DNA of 64,000 nt from assembly GCF_901000735.1 (NCBI RefSeq), contig NC_081547.1, positions 17,980,838 through 18,044,837 on the forward strand, given 5' to 3'. Position numbers and translations under genes: made by a program. This stretch comes from Corylus avellana (Eukaryota; Streptophyta; Magnoliopsida; Fagales; Betulaceae). Positions 42,924 through 55,485 of this stretch are shown here, piece after piece (positions within the stretch are counted from its first letter, which is position 1; each line of letters opens with the position of its first letter). A model generated the notes under the pieces. That model saw only the letters and a program-made list of their open reading frames with translations, searched no databases and was not told the origin of the DNA.

Positions 42924-44219
42924 TGTTGTGCAAAAATCTAGCTAAATTAATAGGTGAATAATTGTACGTTTTACCTGCAAGTGCACAAGGTCAACATAGT
43001 AGTATATGGTGCAAGTATAGGATCATTCCCACGAAGATTACTGAATTTATGTTTAAAAATAGATTCCTTATGTAAACGTAAAACAAGGATTGATTTTTGA
43101 AGTGATGATAATAAAGGGTAAGGCTTTGATATCCATCACTAATTATATTTAGCTAATATAACAATATGCCAATGCTTTGATCAAGTTATGCATATCTAAT
43201 GTTTCCCAACCTTAGGGCATGGCGTATACTCCTAAGGCTATAGATTTCCCTAAGCAACAAGTTAGGGATGGCATCTACTCTAACTCTTTTCATTCCTAAG
43301 GGATTTAGCAGGATTTATATTAAGTTGTTCCTTAGGAAAGCATATGTTCTATGAAAATCGACAAACACACGAGGCCTAGGGCATGGCATATACTCCCGGT
43401 TCCCCATGTTGATTAACCCAAGAACCCGGCGTGGATTTCTTTTGTTACTTATGTTAAACCCAAGACACGGCCATCCAAATTGATTTAACTAACTAGTCCA
43501 TACCACATGCATATGTTGATCAGGCACACACATATGAAGAATTCACGCAAGCAGGTATTAATCAAGTTAAATAGCACAACAAGATCATCACAAACGCGCC
43601 AATATTGAAATATTAACAAAACATAATTAGGGCTTCAATCAAGCCCTAAATAAAATATAAACTACATAATAAAGATAAAAGGTGGAAGAGAAGAAAAACC
43701 CAAACTGCTCTTGATTCAGCCTTCAATTCCTTTCCAGAGCTTGTGCCTCTTTCTCCACACCTATTCCTAGAGCCTAATAGGTCTATTTATAGGCTTTAGA
43801 AGTCCTTGAGACACTAGTAAACCTAGAAAATTCGTAGGGTTTTAATCCTATTACAAGTGGGAATTGGAAAACCCTAATATGGACGGAAAGGGGGTCTTGG
43901 CCGCAGCTGATGTGGCACTTGCGCGCGGGTGCGATCGATCGCAACCCATGTGTGCTCGATCGCACGTCTGCAATCGATCGTATGTGCGCTGCGGTCGATC
44001 ACGCATGACTGCTTCGCGACTGGTCCTCTCTGGTAGTGCGCTCGATCATAGGGAACCTGCGATCGATCGCAATGTCAGGAACTCCATTTTTTCCAATTTC
44101 TCTCTTTTGAGCACAAATCTTCTTGTTTTACTTCATTTTCTTCCAAAAGCCTACAAAAGCATGGAAAACACAAAAAGGAAGTAAAATGGCATAAATTATG
44201 AATATTTTAGCACTTATCA
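42924..44219 (-). repeat. element J 3' LTR (1296 bp)
   Basis: It begins TGTTGTG and ends TTATCA in plus reading. It has a TATA box (about 43783), U3 palindromes (43930-44075) and a mutated hairpin array (43210-43400), where one loop reads GCATCTAC and one is lost. Confidence 0.9.
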
Positions 44220-44924
44220 CACCCCCAAACTTACATATTGCTAGTCCCTTAGCAATACAAAACTAAAAACAAGAATGGAAAAACCGAAAACAAAAGATAA
44301 ATCCATCTTTCATGAAATGTACGATTGCATTTAGCGTATGCAACAAGCCTTTTAAACCCCTAGGAATTCCCTAGTGGACGAGTGAAGTCTTGTGAGGGTT
44401 TTCCAGAAATGTTACCCACAAACATCATGCACAGTTCATGTTATCCCAAAAAACTAAAAGTATCACTTCAAGATTATGAATTTCATTCATAATCAAGTTT
44501 AAAAAGATGAACTCCATCTTCACAATGAATTGGAATCTCCAAGTGCAGTTACTTACAAAGGACATGCTAAATCATCACAAGTTTGAAATTTGTGTACAGT
44601 GAATTAGTACAAAATTATGAGGCTTCCAAATCTTTCCAAAATGCAATGTCTACTTATCTCAGAATTCACTGAATTTCCTATTAAAATGACACATTGGCAT
44701 ATTTCTTTTCTTTTTCTTTTTTTTTTCTTTCTTTTTCTCTTCTCTTTTTTTTTTTTTTGGTCAAGTTGTGCAATGTTGGTTCTCTTGAGCTTTCTAATTG
44801 ACCCATGTAGCGAGTGTTAAGTCAATGACTCCCAAACCAGATGGTTTTAGGGTATTAGGTGTAGAGACACTCCTAAGGACCTACTAACTCGAGTCAAAAA
44901 GGCTACAGAACCAATTAACCATGA
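44220..44924 (-). other. element J purine tract and 3' region
   Basis: The terminal purine tract (44220-44234) and about 700 bp of the common 3' region. The first and second purine tracts are missing because of the deletion that joins this to 44925. A long CT-rich run (44700-44760) matches similar runs in A and G. Confidence 0.75.
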
Positions 44925-45683
44925 ATTCATGAAAACAGGAATTAATCAAGTTAAATATCACAACATGATCATCACAAAGGCGCCAATATTGAATATTAAA
45001 TAAACATAATTAGGGCTTCAATCTAGCCCTACTAAGTAAATTAGTTACACATGAGTTTGCCGTTAAACATCTTCATAAAATAAAATAGAAAGGAAAAGAA
45101 TAAACCCAAAACTTGAACTTAAAGAGCTCAAATTCTTCTCCTTGGAAATTGTGTGTCTATTCTAGAGGTTTAACGGTCTATTTATAAGCCTTAGGGATAC
45201 TCTAGAAACCCTAAAAAACGTAGGGTTTGAGCCTTAGTTTGCACCAAGTCTCAAAACCCTAAAATCACACTTTCCATAAAAAGTCTGGCGGCTAGCTTGC
45301 TCCTCACGCACGGGTGCGCTCGATCACAGCGAGTGTGCGATCGATCACAGGTTTGCGATCGATCCTCTGTGCTGGGCGCTCAATCGCAGGTGTGATCAAG
45401 GCTGTTGCTTGTGCGCACGAGCAAACACCTTGCGCTTACCTTGGTCTTCGCCTATAGCGCCCTCGATCGCAGCTCCCATGCGATCGATCGCACCACCAGA
45501 GCCTCCAATTTTCCCAAAATAGCTCTTTGTGCCCAAAACTTTCGGAATTGCTTCATTTTCTTCCAACAACCTACAAAAACAAAGAAAACACATAAAAGAA
45601 CTAAAATGGCAGAAATTAATCAAAACTAAAGGATTAACAAATGTAAGTTAAGGGCTAAAATATGAATATTTTATCACTTAACA
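44925..45683 (-). repeat. partial LTR joined to the J 3' region
   Basis: It starts in mid-LTR (aattcatgaaaacagg) and runs to the U3 end CTTAACA at 45683. It has a TATA box (about 45181) and U3 palindromes (45310-45495). The join at about 44925 has atga on both parental sequences. Flanks GCACA (left of J) and GTGGA (right) do not match, so J is not a simple insertion. Confidence 0.75.
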
Positions 45684-45913
45684 GTGGATTCAAAAAACCT
45701 TAGTCTTTTAATTAATTTGTTAAACTCATTTTCATTTAGTTTATATTTCTTGCACCACAAAATTACACTAAATTTGTACTAGGTTAAAATAGGATTAGTC
45801 TAAATAGAAATTGATTTTCACGACGCAATTCCCTGTGAATTCGACCTCGTATTTACACACACTATATTGCTAACAACTCCTGGGCTTGCAAGTATCATTT
45901 TAAACTCACAACA
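45684..45913 (+). repeat. element K 5' LTR, right part only
   Basis: It ends ACTCACAACA directly before the primer site. It is similar to 4425-4648. Its left part was lost at the junction with J. Confidence 0.8.
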
Positions 45914-45919
45914 AGTTTT

Positions 45920-45937
45920 TGGCGCCGTTGCCGGGAA
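45920..45937 (+). promoter_or_regulatory. element K primer binding site (tRNA-Asp)
   Basis: TGGCGCCGTTGCCGGGAA is identical to the tRNA-Asp complement except for the last two bases (one of them changed). Confidence 0.9.
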
Positions 45938-46485
45938 GTTGTTTCGTTTGTGAAATTAATTTTTCTTTAAATTGATTTTATTTTTCTACTAGTTAAGGTA
46001 GATTTTTTGTTTTATTTTCATTTTGCAATTTTAATTTTATTTGTTTTCATCTAACAATAAAATAAACAAATAAATAAAAAAAGAGAAGTTTTTTGTGGTT
46101 GTTTTCAATTCTATTGCAGTTTCTACCTAAAGAAGCAGTCCCTACCAAGCTGCTTGAGCGCACTCAATCACACGGGCAGCAAGCGAGCTGCACCTGTGCT
46201 TGACACTTCCGTGCTTGCGCTCGCACTGCACACGCACACACGAGCACAACAGCGCAGCAGTATCACACCTGACGGACCAGCGAGCACATATGCTCGATCG
46301 CCTTTCACCTGCACTCGAGCACATCTCTGTGGAGAGCATCAGCAGACCAGAAGCAGCTACGTAAAAATTTTCAAAGACTTTTCGGTCCATTTTGTGAATA
46401 TTCTATTTTTTGTTTCTGCATTTCTTATTTTTGTGATTATTTTATTTTTGTTTGTTAGTTTATTTTAGCATTTGTTGTTTGGTGT
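45938..46485 (+). other. element K leader
   Basis: AT-rich leader with a GC-rich block (46140-46340) that includes ctcgatcgcc and cactcgagcac words, so this second family also has palindromes before gag, in weaker form. Confidence 0.6.
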
Positions 46486-47969
46486 ATGCTTGGTCAGAGA
46501 TCCTTGAACTTAGAGTTGATACCCTTAGATCCCGACATAGAAAGAACTCTTAGGAGAAATCGGAGAGCACCTATTGAGAGAGAAACTGTTGAGATGGGAG
46601 ACAACATACCCTAGAATGTGGAGCACCCTAGGGCAGATAATGAGCATGCAAGAGTTGAGAATGCGAAGAGAGCTAGATCCCTTAGTGAATTGTTCACACC
46701 TATTGCGACAAACTCCCCTTCGTGCATAGTTTTACCTGCTACTAATGCCACACACTTTGACTTAAAGCCTCATGTAATCCAACTCTTACCATCATTCCAT
46801 GTTTTAGAGATGGTGAACCCTTATAGTACATGAAGAAATTCAAGGACATATGTGCCACATTCAGATTCCATAATTTTTTTGAGGAGTCTATCCATTTGAC
46901 GTTGTTCCCTTTCTCTTTACATGATAGAGCCAAGGCATGGTTGGACTCCAATATGCCTAGGTCTATTACATCTTGGGATGTACTTCACAGCAAATTCTTG
47001 AACAAGTTTTTTCCCATGTCCAAAGTGAATGAGTATAGAAAGGAAATAAGTGCTTTCACTCAAGAGGAGGATGAGCAGTTCTATGAGAGTTGGGAGCGAT
47101 TCAAGGAGTTGTTGATTAAATGCCCTCCACACGAATATGAGACATGAAGACTCATTCAGTTTTTCTACAACGGATTGACTCAATCCAACCGTCGCATGAT
47201 TGAATCTATGAATGGGGGGGCATTTCTAAGTTTGACGGGGGATGAAGCTTATCAATCTTTGGATAAATTGGCCGACAACTCGCAGAAGTGGGATTTCTCA
47301 AGTTGTTGGGACAAATTCGCCCGTATTCCCAAGAAATGAGGCATCTATGAAGTGAAGGAAGATACTGATTTGAGGATGAAGATAGATGCTCTCACCAAGA
47401 AGGTCGCTCTCATAGTGAGCCAGTCCATTAATGCTACTAGCACATTCAATATTGATAGTTGTTCCATCTGTGCTAGTCCTTTGCACTTAGCGAAAAATTG
47501 ACCATCTATGCCGGCTTTCGGTGAGTTTTCGATGGAACAAGTGAATGCATTCAATGATTACCGGAAGCAAGCAAGTGGACCATACTCAGAGACCTATAAT
47601 CCAGGGTGGCAGAACCACACTAATTTCTCATGGAAGCAGAACCTGCCAATGAATCAGGGAGGAGCCCTTCATCATGCTCAAAATCTACACCCTCCCGGAT
47701 TTCATCAACCAGTTTAGAATCATGGTCGCTCGGCATATCTAGCACCATCTCCTACGTACCAAGCACCCACTCAAGTGCAAGCATCTTCTTCACAGTCTAC
47801 GTTGGAGGACACTCTCAAGGCCTTCATGCAGCTCACAGGCCAATCGCTAAATAAAGTGAAGAATGCTACTATTTTGAACACCCAGGCGATTGCCAAGATG
47901 GAGAGTTAGATTGGACAGATAGCCAATCACTCGGGTGAAAGAGAGAAGGGAAAGTTCCCGAGTCAGCCC
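46486..47969 (+). pseudogene. element K gag
   Basis: It starts at ATG 46486 (MLGQRSLNLELIPLDPDIERTL), an opening like that of family-1 and other Athila gags. A TAG follows at 46612, and frameshifts and stops occur near 46831, 47145, 47337, 47500 and 47715. Recognisable parts: capsid-like segment LTLFPFSLHDRAKAWLDS and KFLNKFFPMSKVNEYRKEI (46890-47050), zinc knuckle CSICASPLHLAKN with the last Cys lost to a stop (47460-47502), and the YNPGW motif (47600). Confidence 0.85.
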
Positions 47970-48974
47970 GTGGCCAACCTTAATGGACAATTTATGGTTG
48001 GAAGTTCTTCAGATCCTACGCACGGGCTGGAACATCTGCAAGTGATTGTCACACTTCGGTCAGGGAGACAAGTGGACAATCAAGTGGTTCTGCAAGAAGA
48101 GAACCCTGCTGTTCCTCAAGGGCAAGAAAGTCGCAACAAGGAGGAGAGAGATGCTAAGCCATCTACAGCCACACCCACTGTTGAGGATCCCCCTAGGTCA
48201 TTTGTGCCTAAAGCGCCTTACCCTGAAAGATTACAAGCACCTAAGAAAATAGGGAAGTTTGAGGATATTCTGGAGGTATTCAAACAAGACCAAATCAATA
48301 TCCCATTTTTGGATGCCATCCAACAAGTGCCATCATATGCCAAGCTCTTGAAGGACATGATTACTATTAAGAGGAGGATGAATGTCCCGAAGAAAGTGTG
48401 TCTGACCGAGCAGGTCAGCTCAATCCTACAATGCAAGATGCCCATCAAGTACAAGGACCCTGGGTGTCCTACTATCTCTTGCATGATAGGAGTTAGTCCA
48501 ATTGAGAAGGCTCTTTTGGATCTTGGAGCAAGTGTGAATCTCCAACCCTACTCAGTCTACCTGCAATTGGGGTTAGTAGAATTGAAGCCTACATCCATGA
48601 CGCTTCAATTGGCTGACAGGTTGGTGAAGATTCCACTGGGAATAATTGAGGACATTGTGATAAAGGTGGATAAGTTTTATTTCCCCGTTGATTTTATTGT
48701 GCTAGACACAAAGCTGGTTCAGAATGTTGCGATTCAAATACCGATAATTCTAGGGCGACCTTTCCTAGCTACGGCTAATGCCTTGATCAATTGTAGGATG
48801 GGGATGATGAAGATCTCGTTCAGAAACATGACTGTGGAGCTGAATATTTTTGATATCAGCAAGCAGCCACTGGAATATGATGAGGTCAGGAGTGTATGCT
48901 TGATTAAGGAGATCATGGAGGAGACTGTTGATGAATCAACCATAGAGGAGTCCTTGGAAGCATGCCTTGCTTAG
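47970..48974 (+). pseudogene. element K gag C-terminus and protease
   Basis: An open frame of 334 codons. A linker is followed by a FVPKAPYPERLQAPKK segment and the same pre-protease region as in family 1 (IPFLDAIQQVPSYAKLLKD). The protease motif is ALLDLGASVNLQPYS, then IILGRPFLATANA. The frame stops at 48974 (TAG), and coding similarity continues in the same reading direction. Confidence 0.85.
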
Positions 48975-49459
48975 TTCGGAGATGATTTGGACTTGGACAA
49001 GTTACTTGAGCAGGCATATGTGATTTTGGAGACTACTCCTCTGGTGAGCAGTGAAAGTGGGGAGACTACAGTGCTAGAGCCCTCCAAGAAGGAACTTAAG
49101 CCTTTACTGGAAACCCTAAAGTATAAGTTCCTCGGTCCAGCCGAATCTTTGCCTGTAATCATAGCTTTAGATTTGGTAAGTGCTCAAGAAGAAAAGTTGT
49201 TGGATGTTTTGAGAGAGCACAAGGAAGCTATCGGCTGGACCATATAAGACATTAAAGGAATCAGCCCCTCGATGGTGATGCACAAGATACATCTGGAGGA
49301 GAATGCTAAGCCATCGAGGGAGGGACAAAGGAGGCTGAACCCATGTATGCAAGAAGTGGTGAGAGCAGAGGTGCTCAAGTTGTTCAATGCAGGTCCAATT
49401 TCTGATAGCAAGTGGGTGAACCCGATTCATGTAATGCCTAAGCAGGTTGGGTTGACGGT
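48975..49459 (+). pseudogene. element K RT N-terminal part, cut by G
   Basis: The frame encodes the RT approach segment: LKYKFLGPAESLPVIIA, then LREHKEAIGWTI with a stop, then KISPS-like and RRLNP, ending at the G insertion within the L-T-V segment. One in-frame stop lies at about 49246, and a few residues are missing before PISDSKWV. It continues at 61802. Confidence 0.85.
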
Positions 49460-52286
49460 TGTTATCACAATTATCTACATAAAGTAATAGGCAAATAACT
49501 GGATGTTTTACCCACAAGTGCACGAGGTCAACACAGTAGTATAGTGTCCAAATACGGGGTCATTCCCATGAGGATTGCTAAATCTTGTCTAAAATCAATT
49601 CCCAAAATAAAACAAGAAATTGGATTTAAATTGATAATGATAAAAAGGTAGGGCTTTGATATCCACCACTAATTATATTTAGCTAATATATCATTATGAC
49701 AATGTTTTGATCATATTATGTCTATCTAATGTTTGCCAACCTACGGGCATGGGTGCATACTCCTTAAGCTATAGATTTTCCTAAGCAAGGAGTTAGGCAT
49801 GGGTGTATACTCTAGCTCTTTTCTTTCCTAAAGCATTTAGCATAGTGTATACTAAGTTGTTCTTTAGGAAAGCATATATTCTGTGGAAATCAACAAACAC
49901 ATGAGGCCTAGGGCATGGGTTTATACTCCCGGTTCCCCATGTTGGTTAACCCAAGAACCCAGTATGGAGTACTTTTGTTACTTAAGTTAAACCCAGGACT
50001 TGGTCATCCAAATTGATTTAATTAATTAGTCCATACCACTTGCACATGTTGATCAGGCACACACATACGAGGAATACATGAAAACAGGCATTAATCAATT
50101 TAGATATCACAACAAGATCATCACAAAGGCGCCAATATTGAATATTAACTAAACATAACTAAAGCTTCAATCTAGCCCTACTAAATAAATTAGTTACACA
50201 TGAAGTTGATGTTAAACATCTTCATAAAATAAAAGAAAAGAAAGGAAATGAATAAACCCGAAACTTGAACTTGAAGAGCTCCAATTCTTCCTCTTGCAAA
50301 AGTATATCTATTCTAGAGGCTTAAAGGTTTATATATAGGCTTTTAGGAATACTCTAGAACCCTTAAAAATCGTAGGGTTTTAGCCTTAGTTTGCACTAAG
50401 TTACAAAACCCTAAAAGTGCTCTTCCATAACAGGGCTGGAGGCTGTCATGGCCATCACGCATGGGTGCGCTCAATCATAGCCCGTGTGCGATCGATCGTA
50501 GGTCTGCGATCGATCCTCCTTGTGCCTGCACTCGATTGTGGTTGCCTTGCATGTTGCCATCCTCGCCTGTATGATAAGTGCTAAAATATTCATATTTTCA
50601 GCCCTTAACTTGTATGTTTTAATCCTTTGGTTTTGGTTAATTAGGCCATTTTACTTCCGTTTTTGCATTTTCTTTGTTTTATAGGCTTTTGGAAGAAAAG
50701 AAAGCGTTTCCGGAAAAAATTCCAAGCTTAAAGGGCAAATTGGGAAGACCTAGAAGATATGGTTAAGCTTAGCCAATCATGGTTAAGTTTAATCCAATAA
50801 AGGAAAGGAGTAAATCGGAATTTCTCAAATAATTGTCAAAATCGGATTGGAGGCAAAATTGGATTCTGCATACCTCTCGGTATTTTCACCATAACTTTCA
50901 GGTAAAATATCCGATTGAGATGATTCAAGTGGCATTGGAAAGCTAACTCAAAATTATACAAATAATTATGAAATATCATTTTCCCAATTCGGAGCGTCGT
51001 AAGGCCAAAATCACGCCGCAAGTTAAGACCGCAATTCTGGGCGAATCCTACTCCGATTTGGATTTAGGTTTTCTTTATCCTAGTTGGACTTGGACTTAAA
51101 TCTCCGAAATTCCTAGGATTACTAGGGCTTCTAGGACTCTCCTAAGCCCTATAAATAGACCTCTAAGCTTCACAATTCAGGAGACAAGTGAGGATCCTTG
51201 GAAGAGGCACAACTTTGGGCAGAGGAATTGGAGGCTACCTTTCGGTTCTTTCTTTAGCTTTTCCTTTTCTTTTTATTTTCATTATGTGTAACTAACTCTT
51301 AAGGAGGGCTAGATTGAAGCCCTAATTATGTTTATTTAATATTTCAATATTGGTGCCTTTGTGATAATCATGTTGTGATATTTAACTTGATTAATTCCTG
51401 TTTTCATGAATTCCTCATATGTATGTGACTGGCCATTATATGCATGTGGTATGGACTAGTTACTTAAATCAATTTGGATGACCGAGTCCTAGGTTTAACA
51501 TAAGTAACAAAAGATATCCACACCGCGATTCTTGGGTTAATCAACATGGAGAACAGGGAGTATATGCCCATGCCCTAGGCCTTATGCGTTTGTCGATTTC
51601 CATAGAACATATGCTTTTATAAAGAACAACTTAGTATATACCATGCTAAATCCTTTAGGAAAGAAAAGAGCTAGAGTATACACCCATGCCTAACTCGTTG
51701 CTTAGGAAAATCAATAGCTTAAGGAGTATACACCCATGCCCTTAGGTTGGCAAACATTAAGTATTCATAATATGATTGTATCATTGGCATATTGTTATAT
51801 TAATTAAGCATAATTAGTGGTGGATATCAAAGCTCTGCCTTTACCTTTATTTTATCTTTATATCTTTTTATTTCTTTTTCACAATATCAATTCAGTGACA
51901 AATTGATATTTTTAATTAATTCTAAACAAAATCACAATCTCCGTGGGTTCGACCTTGTACTTGCTGCACTATACTATTGTTTTGATCTTGTGCACTTGCG
52001 AGTTAAAACGTACTAAATATTATCTATTAATTTAGGTAGTATTTGGCACAACACTGTAGTGCGCTCGATCGCAGCTCCCCTGCGATCGATTACTCTACCA
52101 GAGCCTTCCAAAATGTAAAATAGCTCCTTTTCGGTCCAAAACTTCTGAGTTTGCTTCTTTTTCTTCCAATGACCTGCAAAATCAAAGAAAACACATAAAA
52201 ATATTAAAATGGCCTAATTAACTAAAACTAAAGGATTACAACATGTAAGTTAAGGGCTGAAATTATGAATATTTTAGCACTTAACA
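49460..52286 (-). repeat. element G 3' LTR, interrupted by a solo LTR
   Basis: It begins TGTTATCAC and ends TTAACA. Without the insert and its duplication it is about 1340 bp, matching the 5' LTR at 60464. Hairpin array at 49740-49935, with the third stem GAGTTAG/CTAGCTC. Confidence 0.9.
50572..52053 (+). repeat. solo LTR (1482 bp) nested in the G LTR, perfect target duplication
   Basis: It begins TGATAAGTGC and ends TTTGGCACAACA, between CTGTA copies (50567-50571 and 52054-52058). The U3 differs from other copies: the palindrome cluster is replaced by unrelated sequence (50760-51060), while TATA (about 51150) and the four-hairpin array (51545-51750) are kept. It sits in the opposite orientation to its host LTR. 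Confidence 0.95.
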
Positions 52287-53608
52287 CACCCCCAAACTTA
52301 CATATTGCTCGTCCCTTAGCAATACAAAACAAAAATGAAAAACAGAGAACAAAAAGATAAATCCATCTTTCGTGGGATGTACGGTTGCATTTAGCATATG
52401 CAACAAGCCTTTTAAATCTTTAAGAATTCCCTAGAGGACGAATGAAGTCTCGTGAAGGTTTTTCAGAAATGTTACCCACAAACATCTTGCACAGTTCATG
52501 TTATCCCCAAAAATTAAAGTATCACTTCAAGATCATGATTTTCATTCATACGCAAGCTTAAAAAAATGAACTCCATCTTCACAATGAATTGGAATCTCAA
52601 AGTGCAATTACTTACAAAGGACATGCTAAAATATCACAAGTTTGAAAACAGTGTAAAGTGAACTAGCACAAAATTATGAGGCTTCCAAATTTTTCCCATG
52701 TGTATCATCTCCATATCTCAAAATTCATTGAAATCCCTATTAGAATGAACAACCATGGCATATTTCTTTCCTCTTCTCTCTCTCTCTCTCTTTTTTTTCT
52801 TTTTTGTCAGGTTGTGCAATGTTTGGTTCCCTTAAGCTTTCTAATTGACCCATGTAGCGAGTGGTAGTCAATGACTCCCAAACCAGATGGTTTTAGGGCA
52901 TTAGGTGTAGAGACACCCCTAAGGACTTACTAACTCGAGTCAAAAAGGCTACAAAACCAAACTAACCATGACATTGATCAAAGCCAAATTTTTCAGCTTT
53001 TGACGTGAACACTCAATGCTTTGAGGTAAGAGGTCCAGTTACTCAGTGAAAAGCCCATCAATGATCATTTATTTAATTTTTCTGTTTTTTTTTTTTTTTA
53101 CAATATATATGCCACAGTGTCATCTAATAAGTCATCCAATTTCATTCAAGATACAAAAACACACATATCAGACCTCATGTCATACCTCACAAACTATGTG
53201 CTAATGTGCTTGTGTGCTTAGATCAAACATGTGATTTTTCAACTCTCCTAAACAAGTAACCAAACTAACAGATTTGCTCATCAGATCATGTGTTCAAAAT
53301 TTTAAGCTCACTGATGAATTCAAACCACAATTCTTTTTAGATCAACTTAAAATATTAGGGCAAACATGAACTTGCAATTTTTTTTTTTTTTTTTAAAAAA
53401 AATAAGCAATCAAACACACAAAACAAATAACAAGAAATTGGGATAAAGTGTGTGAACAACATGTGTGCCCATACCCCCAAACTTAAATGACACATTGTCC
53501 CCAATGTGTCTAAATAAAGGAAAGAGTGCACCCGGGAGATGGACGACATAATCTTGGAAAGTATGGCTTATAGCACACCCCCAAACATGAATCGAAGCAC
53601 ACTTGTCT
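52287..53608 (-). other. element G 3' non-coding region
   Basis: In minus-strand order it starts at the exon-like join (53608), then the first purine tract (about 53590-53570), the GGGA-loop hairpin (53510-53489), the second tract (53484-53470), conserved blocks, and the terminal tract (52301-52287). A CT repeat lies at 52770-52790 and poly-T runs near 53088 and 53378. Confidence 0.75.
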
Positions 53609-53771
53609 CTGCAAAATAAGAAAATACAAAAACAAGTAAAAAGGAACAAAACTAAAGATAAATAAAAGATTAACTTTAAACATTCTAAACAAAACAACAC
53701 AGAAGGATAAACTATGGGGTGCCTCCCATGAGCTCTAAGTTTAACATCTTCAGCCAGACGGAGGTCCTCAC

Positions 53772-54896
53772 TCAATGCTGTCCTGAAGAAGACGCTTCAG
53801 CTGGTGGTGGCAAATGGCTAAGTATGGACAGCATCAATTCTTCTAAGGCAGCGAGTCATTGATCCATCAACTTTTTATCCTCCTGGGCCTCCCTTCTTTG
53901 ATCAGCCAACTCTCTCCAAAGGCCTGCTATTTCTTCACTAAGTGAGCGGTACTGTGCGGCACAAAAAATGATTAGGGCCTCCTCCTCCGCTGCTGCCGGC
54001 TTAGATGCCTGTTCATCTTCTGCCATTGGCTCGGCCTCGCTTTCTTCTTCACCAGCTACTAGTGCTGGAGGTACCCGGGGCATATGGGAGTAGCTCTTGT
54101 TCCATTGGCAAATGCCAAATATGGGAGTAGTAGTGACTAGCTCATCAGCTGCGGTGCCCTTGATGCCATTTTTCCGAAGAATGTAGGTGATTAAGTATGG
54201 GAAAGGCAACCCCCATCAGTGTGTGGACTTTACTACTCCAATGTGCACTCCATTCTAAAATTTGTGAATTTGATTCCAAATGATGTCAGGAATGGAGTAC
54301 CGCGCATCTTTGTGGAAGGCATAGAGGGTTTGGAGAAATTGATCACGCCTCTGAGTCTTGTGTCCCAAGGGAAAGGCATTGCGGTGCAATATTGAGTCCA
54401 CAAACCAAAGCCTTTGAGGTAGCTTGGATTGGCTGCTGGCATTATGATGGGCATCGGCATACTGCCCATGGCACATGTCCTCAATGATTTCCGCCACATA
54501 GAATCGGGGTGGTTGCTCGGCAAGTTGTGTTGTTTCTGGAGGGTGCTCATCATTGCATTGGAGAGCAGCTACAATGTTGGCCCTTGTCACTTCAACTTCT
54601 CGGCCTTGCATAGTGGAAGAGAGAGCAGCCAATCTGTTGCAATCATGGGAGAGGTTGGTATAGAATTCGATCACCAACTTTCGGTAAGTAGTGGAGGTGA
54701 CTGGCTTGAAAAGCTTTTTGAGCCCTCGACGCTTGAATTCAGCGACCGCCCATTGAGTCACCTCAAGGTTTTGGAAGTTTTCGCGAATGGCGAAGGTGGT
54801 CTCAAACAGCAGCTCCCGTTCTTCAAAAGTTGGTGGGGGAGAAATAGCTTGGGCCTCGGACCCCTTGTAGGATGCAGCGCGAGTTCTTGGCATCAT
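53772..54896 (-). pseudogene. env-like frame of element G
   Basis: It starts at ATG 54896 (MMPRTRAASYKGS) shortly after an acceptor-like TTTTTGCAG (54984). All 374 codons stay in one frame to the stop at 53774, with internal stops at 54257, at about 54215 and at 53858. Each stop can be explained by one C-to-T change (CAG or CGA). An FAIRENFQNLEVTQW segment (residues about 30-45), a KLVIEFYTNLSHDCNR segment and an IVAALQC segment resemble the so-called putative plant transposon domain found in Athila-type elements. An acidic tail (EEESEAEPMAEDEQ) and a DQRREAQEDKK end follow. No signal peptide or clear membrane segment is seen, so env is a positional name. Element C retains only its tail. Confidence 0.7.
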
Positions 54897-55324
54897 GAGC
54901 TTGATTGGAAACTTTTGGCAAACACCTGGTGTGCACTGCAGATGGCCAATGTTGCAAAACAAGGCAACACTACTCAAAGCCCCCTGCAAAAACAAAAATC
55001 CAACCACAGAAGGGCAATATGGGTGGATAAACACCCACAATTGCAAAAAGAATGAGAAAAAAAAAAATGGAGGTTGGGGGAGTGATCGAAGTTGGGGAGT
55101 TGATGGGAATGGGTAAGGGGTTGTGTGGTTATGTGGGGGAAAAGTTGTGGTACGGTGACCGGAGAGGAGAATCGTGTCCGGTAGTGGTGAAAAAAAAAAC
55201 GGTGGATGAGTGGTGTTAGTGGAGTTGTGCCGGTGTTGGGTGCTTGGAGAACTTGTATGGCGTAGTGAGAGTGTGAGGGGCAATAGGGGAGACAGTGACC
55301 TAAAATAGGTCATGTGGTGTGCTG

Positions 55325-55485
55325 TCTAAGTGCGCTCGATCACACTCGGCCAAGGGTGTGCGTGTATGGGTGAGGTACGCTCGAGCGCACCCAAGGTGCG
55401 TTCGATCGCACTAACAGAATGTTTAAAGCCAAAATTCGGTTACTGCGCTCGAGCGCATACTTGCTGCGATCGATCGTAGTAACAA
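55325..55485 (-). promoter_or_regulatory. GATCGATC palindrome cluster upstream of the env-like frame
   Basis: Words tgcgctcgatcac, cgctcgagcgcac, gcgttcgatcgcac, gcgctcgagcgcat and gcgatcgatcgtag lie within 160 bp, several followed by ctaacaga. It is the third location in an element where this cluster occurs. Confidence 0.7.

Noticed and set aside
42924..45683. J as one intact insertion
   Set aside because: Flanks GCACA and GTGGA do not match, and the 3' region is joined to a mid-LTR point, so it is a rearranged product.
53772..54896. A true retroviral envelope glycoprotein
   Set aside because: No signal peptide, transmembrane segment or cleavage site is visible. The name env-like reflects only its position after pol.
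54429..55055. A 208-codon plus-strand frame
   Set aside because: It is the shadow of the env-like frame on the minus strand.
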